Source of the DNA: Clostridia bacterium
GTDB taxonomy: Bacteria; Bacillota; Clostridia; Oscillospirales; Acutalibacteraceae
NCBI GenBank assembly: GCA_017410195.1
Contig: JAFQRF010000061.1
Coordinates: forward strand, 1 to 34,081
Length of the DNA stretch: 34,081 bases
Direction of reading: 5' to 3'
Made by a program: the position numbers and the translations under genes. This document shows, in pieces, positions 31,406-34,081 of this stretch (positions are counted from its first letter, which is position 1; every line of letters begins with the position of its first letter). The notes under the pieces were generated by a model that was given only the letters and a program-made list of their open reading frames with translations, was not told the origin of the DNA and searched no databases.

Positions 31406-32136
31406 AGAAGAAATACTACTACGATTTGCATATGCACTCCTGCCTGTCGCCCTGCGGCGACGACGATATGACTCCGAATAACATTGCAGGCATGGGCGTT
31501 ATCGCAAAGCTCGATATCATGGCTTTGACCGACCACAACACCTGCCTCAACTGCCCCGCATTTTTCAAGACGGCGCAGGCAAACGGAATCGTACCTGTTG
31601 CAGGCATGGAGCTGACTACTGCGGAAGATATCCACCTCGTCTGCCTTTTTGAGCAGCTTGATGATGCGCTGAAATTCAGCGAAACGGTCAATCTCCGCAG
31701 AATACCCTTTAAAAACCGAGTTGATATTTTCGGCCAGCAGATGATAATGAACGAAAACGACGAGGTTATCGGAGTTGACGATTATCTGCTTTCGAATGCG
31801 ACGCAGATAACGGTTGACGAAGCGCCGGCACTTGTGAATTCATTCGGCGGAATTTGCTACCCTGCCCACATCGACAGAGAAGCAAACGGAATTGTCGCCA
31901 CCCTCGGCGTTTTCCCCAATATGCCGTTCTTCCCGTGTGCAGAGCTTCACGATTCCGATAAAAAAGATGAATATATTAATAAATTCCCGATTCTTGCGGA
32001 CAAGCCGTTGGTTATCTCTTCCGATGCTCACTATCTGTGGGATATAAACGGCAGGCTCAACTGCTTTGAGCTTGACGTTGAAGAAGAAACTCCCGAAAAC
32101 ATCCGCAAAAAGCTTTTCGAAAGGCTCAGGGGATGA
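31402..32136 (+). CDS. PHP-domain metal-dependent phosphoesterase
   Basis: A 244-residue PHP (polymerase and histidinol phosphatase) domain protein. Metal-binding motifs: H10 and H12 in DLHMHSCLSPCGDDDMTP, D44/H45 in LTDHNT, E70 and H78, H156 in YPAHIDR, and D208/H210 in SSDAHY. These form a trinuclear site typical of phosphoesterases. It is full length. The 4-nt ATGA overlap with the DRTGG gene implies coupling. Its last codons and TGA stop (32134-32136) lie inside the left end of a MITE-like element, so the native C-terminus may have been trimmed or extended slightly. A role reversing phosphorylation by the nearby GHKL proteins is speculative. Confidence 0.9.
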   Translation: MKKKYYYDLHMHSCLSPCGDDDMTPNNIAGMGVIAKLDIMALTDHNTCLNCPAFFKTAQANGIVPVAGMELTTAEDIHLVCLFEQLDDALKFSETVNLRRIPFKNRVDIFGQQMIMNENDEVIGVDDYLLSNATQITVDEAPALVNSFGGICYPAHIDREANGIVATLGVFPNMPFFPCAELHDSDKKDEYINKFPILADKPLVISSDAHYLWDINGRLNCFELDVEEETPENIRKKLFERLRG

Positions 32137-32402
32137 CGAAAACAGTCGAAACGTGCCTTAAAAGGCATCTTTTCGGCAAATCAAGGCTTATCGTCTTTGC
32201 AAGGTTTAACCTTGCGGCATCCTCTGCACCCTGATTTTCTCGAAAATCTGCTCTTTTAAGGTCGAAGATTTTTCACGGAGAAGATTTTCGTTCATCCGAG
32301 GCACAAAACGCAGCAAATCCTGACGGATTTGCGAGTATTTTAACGAAGGAGGAGTGGAAATCAGCCCGTGAAAAACAGGTTTAGACTATTTCCGTCATCC
32401 CC
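32129..32402. mobile_element. MITE-like element, 274 bp, 24-bp terminal inverted repeats
   Basis: The left end (32129-32152) and right end (32379-32402) are inverted copies matching at 21 of 24 positions; the outermost nine (GGGGATGAC / GTCATCCCC) are identical. A possible 2-bp target duplication CA flanks it (32127-32128 and 32403-32404). The interior has no gene but several hairpins: GCAAGGT-TTA-ACCTTGC (32199-32215), GATTTT-CTCG-AAAATC (32233-32248), and GCAAATCC-TGAC-GGATTTGC (32313-32332). It sits exactly between the PHP and ATPase genes of the hydrogenase locus. Without a transposase it would be non-autonomous. Confidence 0.7.
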
Positions 32403-32405
32403 CAT

Positions 32406-32957
32406 ATGAAAGAATTATCATTGAACATTCTTGATATCGCAAAAAACTCAGTCAAGGCAAAAGCTGAGAATATTCTTATAAAGCTCGACGAAACTGACGA
32501 AACCCTGACTTTAACAATCAAGGATGACGGTTGCGGAATGAGCGAAGAAACGGTTCAGAATGTTATGAACCCGTTTTACACAACGCGAACAACAAGAAAT
32601 GTCGGCATGGGTGTTCCGCTTCTCAAGCTTGCGGCGGAGCAGACGGGCGGAAGCATAGAAATCACATCCGTCTGCGAAAACGACAGCCCCGAAAATCACG
32701 GAACAACGGTCACGGCGGTTTTCTTCAAAAATCATCTTGATTTTACTCCGCTCGGAGATGTTATTTCAACCGTAACGGTGCTGATTCAGGGTTCGCCCGA
32801 TATCGACTGGAAGTTTGTTCACACGCTGAAAGGCGAAAGCGTTGAGCTGGACACAAAGGAGCTTCGTGAGGTTCTCGGCGATGTTCCGCTTGACAGCTAC
32901 GAGGTTATAAAATGGATAGAGGACTTCCTTAAGGAAGCCTATGACTCCGTTTCATAA
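32406..32957 (+). CDS. GHKL-type ATPase, second in the hydrogenase locus
   Basis: A 183-residue protein with a single histidine-kinase-like ATPase domain (about 1-112): N-box LNILDIAKNSVKAKAENI (N14), G1 KDDGCGM (40-45), and the TTRTTRNVGMGVPLLKLAAEQ lid with G2 at 67-70. A short C-terminal domain (about 113-183) of unknown type follows. It lacks a dimerisation/phospho-acceptor His domain. The start MKELSLNILDIA is typical of the family. No Shine-Dalgarno is visible within 20 nt of the ATG because the MITE-like element ends 4 bp upstream. Role probably regulatory, as for the first GHKL protein. Confidence 0.85.
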   Translation: MKELSLNILDIAKNSVKAKAENILIKLDETDETLTLTIKDDGCGMSEETVQNVMNPFYTTRTTRNVGMGVPLLKLAAEQTGGSIEITSVCENDSPENHGTTVTAVFFKNHLDFTPLGDVISTVTVLIQGSPDIDWKFVHTLKGESVELDTKELREVLGDVPLDSYEVIKWIEDFLKEAYDSVS

Positions 32958-32989
32958 TACAATAAATAATTAAAGAGAGGATAGATGTT

Positions 32990-33361
32990 ATGAAATCATT
33001 GGCTGAGCTTGCAGCAATCAGAGAGAAGATGAAGGATAAGGTTGTTCTTCGTGAAGGCAGCGGCGAAATCAGAGTTGTTGTCGGCATGGCAACCTGCGGC
33101 ATCGCAGCAGGCGCAAGACCCGTTCTCAACGCATTTGTTGAGGAAGTAGGAAAGGCAGGACTTGCAGATAAGGTTACCGTTTCGCAGACAGGCTGCATCG
33201 GCGTTTGCCAGTACGAACCCGTTGTTGAAATCTTTGAAGCAGACAAAGAAAAGGTTACCTACATCAAGATGACTCCCGAAAAGGCAGCCGAGGTTGTTGA
33301 AAAGCACCTCAAGGGCGGCAAGGCTATTCAGGAATACACAATCAGCAACGCTATCTCATAA
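32990..33361 (+). CDS. Thioredoxin-like [2Fe-2S] ferredoxin next to HydB
   Basis: A 123-residue protein of the family encoded immediately before NuoF-like hydrogenase subunits. After a charged helix (1-25) it has VVVGMATCGIAAGARPV with C36 and TVSQTGCIGVCQYEPVVEI with C69 and C73. Only three cysteines fall in the cluster region, which is usual for this family. It likely relays electrons within or to the HydABC-type complex. AGAGAGG precedes the ATG. HydB starts 16 nt downstream. Confidence 0.88.
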   Translation: MKSLAELAAIREKMKDKVVLREGSGEIRVVVGMATCGIAAGARPVLNAFVEEVGKAGLADKVTVSQTGCIGVCQYEPVVEIFEADKEKVTYIKMTPEKAAEVVEKHLKGGKAIQEYTISNAIS

Positions 33362-33377
33362 TGGAGGTTAAATAATT

Positions 33378-34081
33378 ATGATTCGTTCCCATGTATTGAT
33401 TTGCGGCGGTACCGGCTGTACTTCATCGGGCAGTAAGGTACTTATGTCCACTTTTGAAAGCGAAATCGAAAAGAACGGTCTCGCCGAAGAAGTAAAAGTT
33501 GTTCAGACGGGCTGTTTCGGTCTTTGCGCCCTCGGCCCCGTTGTTATCATTTATCCTGAAGGCACTTTCTACAGCCGCGTTCAGGAAGCAGACGTAGCAG
33601 AAATCGTTTCCGAGCATCTTCTCAAGGGCCGTCTTGTTGACAGACTTGTTTACAAAGATGCAGACGAAAGCGTTATTGAAGAAGCAGGCAAAACAATTTC
33701 TCTTAACGACACCAACTTCTATAAGACCCAGAAGAGAGTTGCTCTTCGTAACTGCGGTCTTATCGACCCCGAAAATATTGATGAATACATAGCTATGGAC
33801 GGCTATGCAGCTCTCGGTAAGGTTCTCACAGAGATGACTCCCGAGCAGGTTGTTCAGGTTGTCAAGGATTCAGGTCTCCGCGGCAGAGGCGGCGGCGGTT
33901 TCCCCACCGGTCTCAAGTGGAGCTTCACAGCAGCAAACGCAGCAGACCAGAAGTATGTTGTTTGTAACGCTGACGAAGGTGACCCCGGCGCATTCATGGA
34001 CCGTTCGGTTCTTGAAGGAGACCCCCATTGCCTTATCGAAGCTATGGCAATCTGCGGCTACGCAACAGGCGCAACCGAAGG
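33378..34081 (+). CDS. hydB: NuoF/HydB-like NADH-binding flavoprotein subunit, 5' part
   Basis: 234 codons are present; the gene leaves the window at the right edge. The N-terminal thioredoxin-like domain has C9, C14, C46 and C50, as in Thermotoga-type HydB. After a linker (about 85-125) the NuoF fold begins with the NADH-binding loop [16 protein letters not shown] (167-181), then [21 protein letters not shown] (FMN site). In the bifurcating HydABC complex this subunit carries FMN and exchanges electrons with NAD(H). GGAGG (33363-33367) precedes the ATG. The HydA gene is expected downstream. Confidence 0.93.
   Translation, partial: MIRSHVLICGGTGCTSSGSKVLMSTFESEIEKNGLAEEVKVVQTGCFGLCALGPVVIIYPEGTFYSRVQEADVAEIVSEHLLKGRLVDRLVYKDADESVIEEAGKTISLNDTNFYKTQKRVALRNCGLIDPENIDEYIAMDGYAALGKVLTEMTPEQVVQVVKDSGLRGRGGGGFPTGLKWSFTAANAADQKYVVCNADEGDPGAFMDRSVLEGDPHCLIEAMAICGYATGATE

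Noticed and set aside
32137-32405. Riboswitch or small RNA between the PHP and ATPase genes
   Set aside because: The terminal inverted repeats extend across the PHP stop codon, which is better explained by an inserted element; no known riboswitch motif was seen.
1-34081. CRISPR array, tRNA or rRNA genes, phage integration
   Set aside because: No regularly spaced repeats, no tRNA cloverleaf or rRNA segments, and no integrase, transposase or phage genes were recognised by eye.

Overview
The window looks like chromosomal DNA of an anaerobic, endospore-forming Clostridia bacterium, most likely an uncultured gut-type Oscillospiraceae/Ruminococcaceae relative. This is inferred from gene content: spmAB and an AbrB-type regulator, a V-type ATPase operon, an electron-bifurcating type [FeFe]-hydrogenase locus, pyruvate phosphate dikinase, and strong AGGAGG-type ribosome binding sites. 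No rRNA, tRNA, CRISPR array, phage gene or transposase was recognised. The taxonomy is inference only.

Layout. 1-118 is the 5' end of ppdK (minus). 119-7 kb is a loosely packed region: a membrane-spanning MerR-type regulator with a textbook MerR promoter, then an apparent operon nhaC / DUF4838 secreted protein / luxS, then on the minus strand a DUF2238-like membrane protein. Three pairs of inverted hairpin repeats occupy the gaps here and appear nowhere else in the window. alaX (6950-8086) follows. 8226-16774 is a nine-gene V-type ATPase operon (G-like, C, I, K, F, E, A, B, D). 16879-17301 is a small secreted protein with two classical-spacing zinc fingers, under its own strong promoter. A two-site Ca2+ P-type ATPase and an AbrB-like regulator lie on the minus strand (17329-20319). 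Then come spmAB, a patatin-like phospholipase, a 34-residue lipoprotein gene with its own promoter and terminator, and a two-component system (22877-25148). A minus-strand operon (25161-28166) carries an RlmI-like methyltransferase, a cytosolic PI-PLC X-domain protein and a PfkB kinase.

The final 5.6 kb (28469-34081) is the most interesting part. It is a hydrogenase locus in which the NuoE-like HydC and NuoF-like HydB genes are separated by a signalling cassette: two single DRTGG-domain proteins, an RsbW-like ATPase, a sensory-type [FeFe]-hydrogenase (HydS-like) with the four H-cluster cysteines but alanine at the proton-transfer cysteine, a PHP phosphoesterase, a second GHKL ATPase and a thioredoxin-like [2Fe-2S] ferredoxin. 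The catalytic HydA would be expected just beyond the window. The layout suggests that an H2- or redox-sensing hydrogenase passes a signal to soluble kinase/phosphatase-like partners controlling the bifurcating hydrogenase; that role is inference. A 274-bp MITE-like element with 24-bp terminal inverted repeats has inserted inside this operon (32129-32402). It carries the stop codon of the PHP gene and abuts the next start codon, leaving that gene without a visible Shine-Dalgarno.
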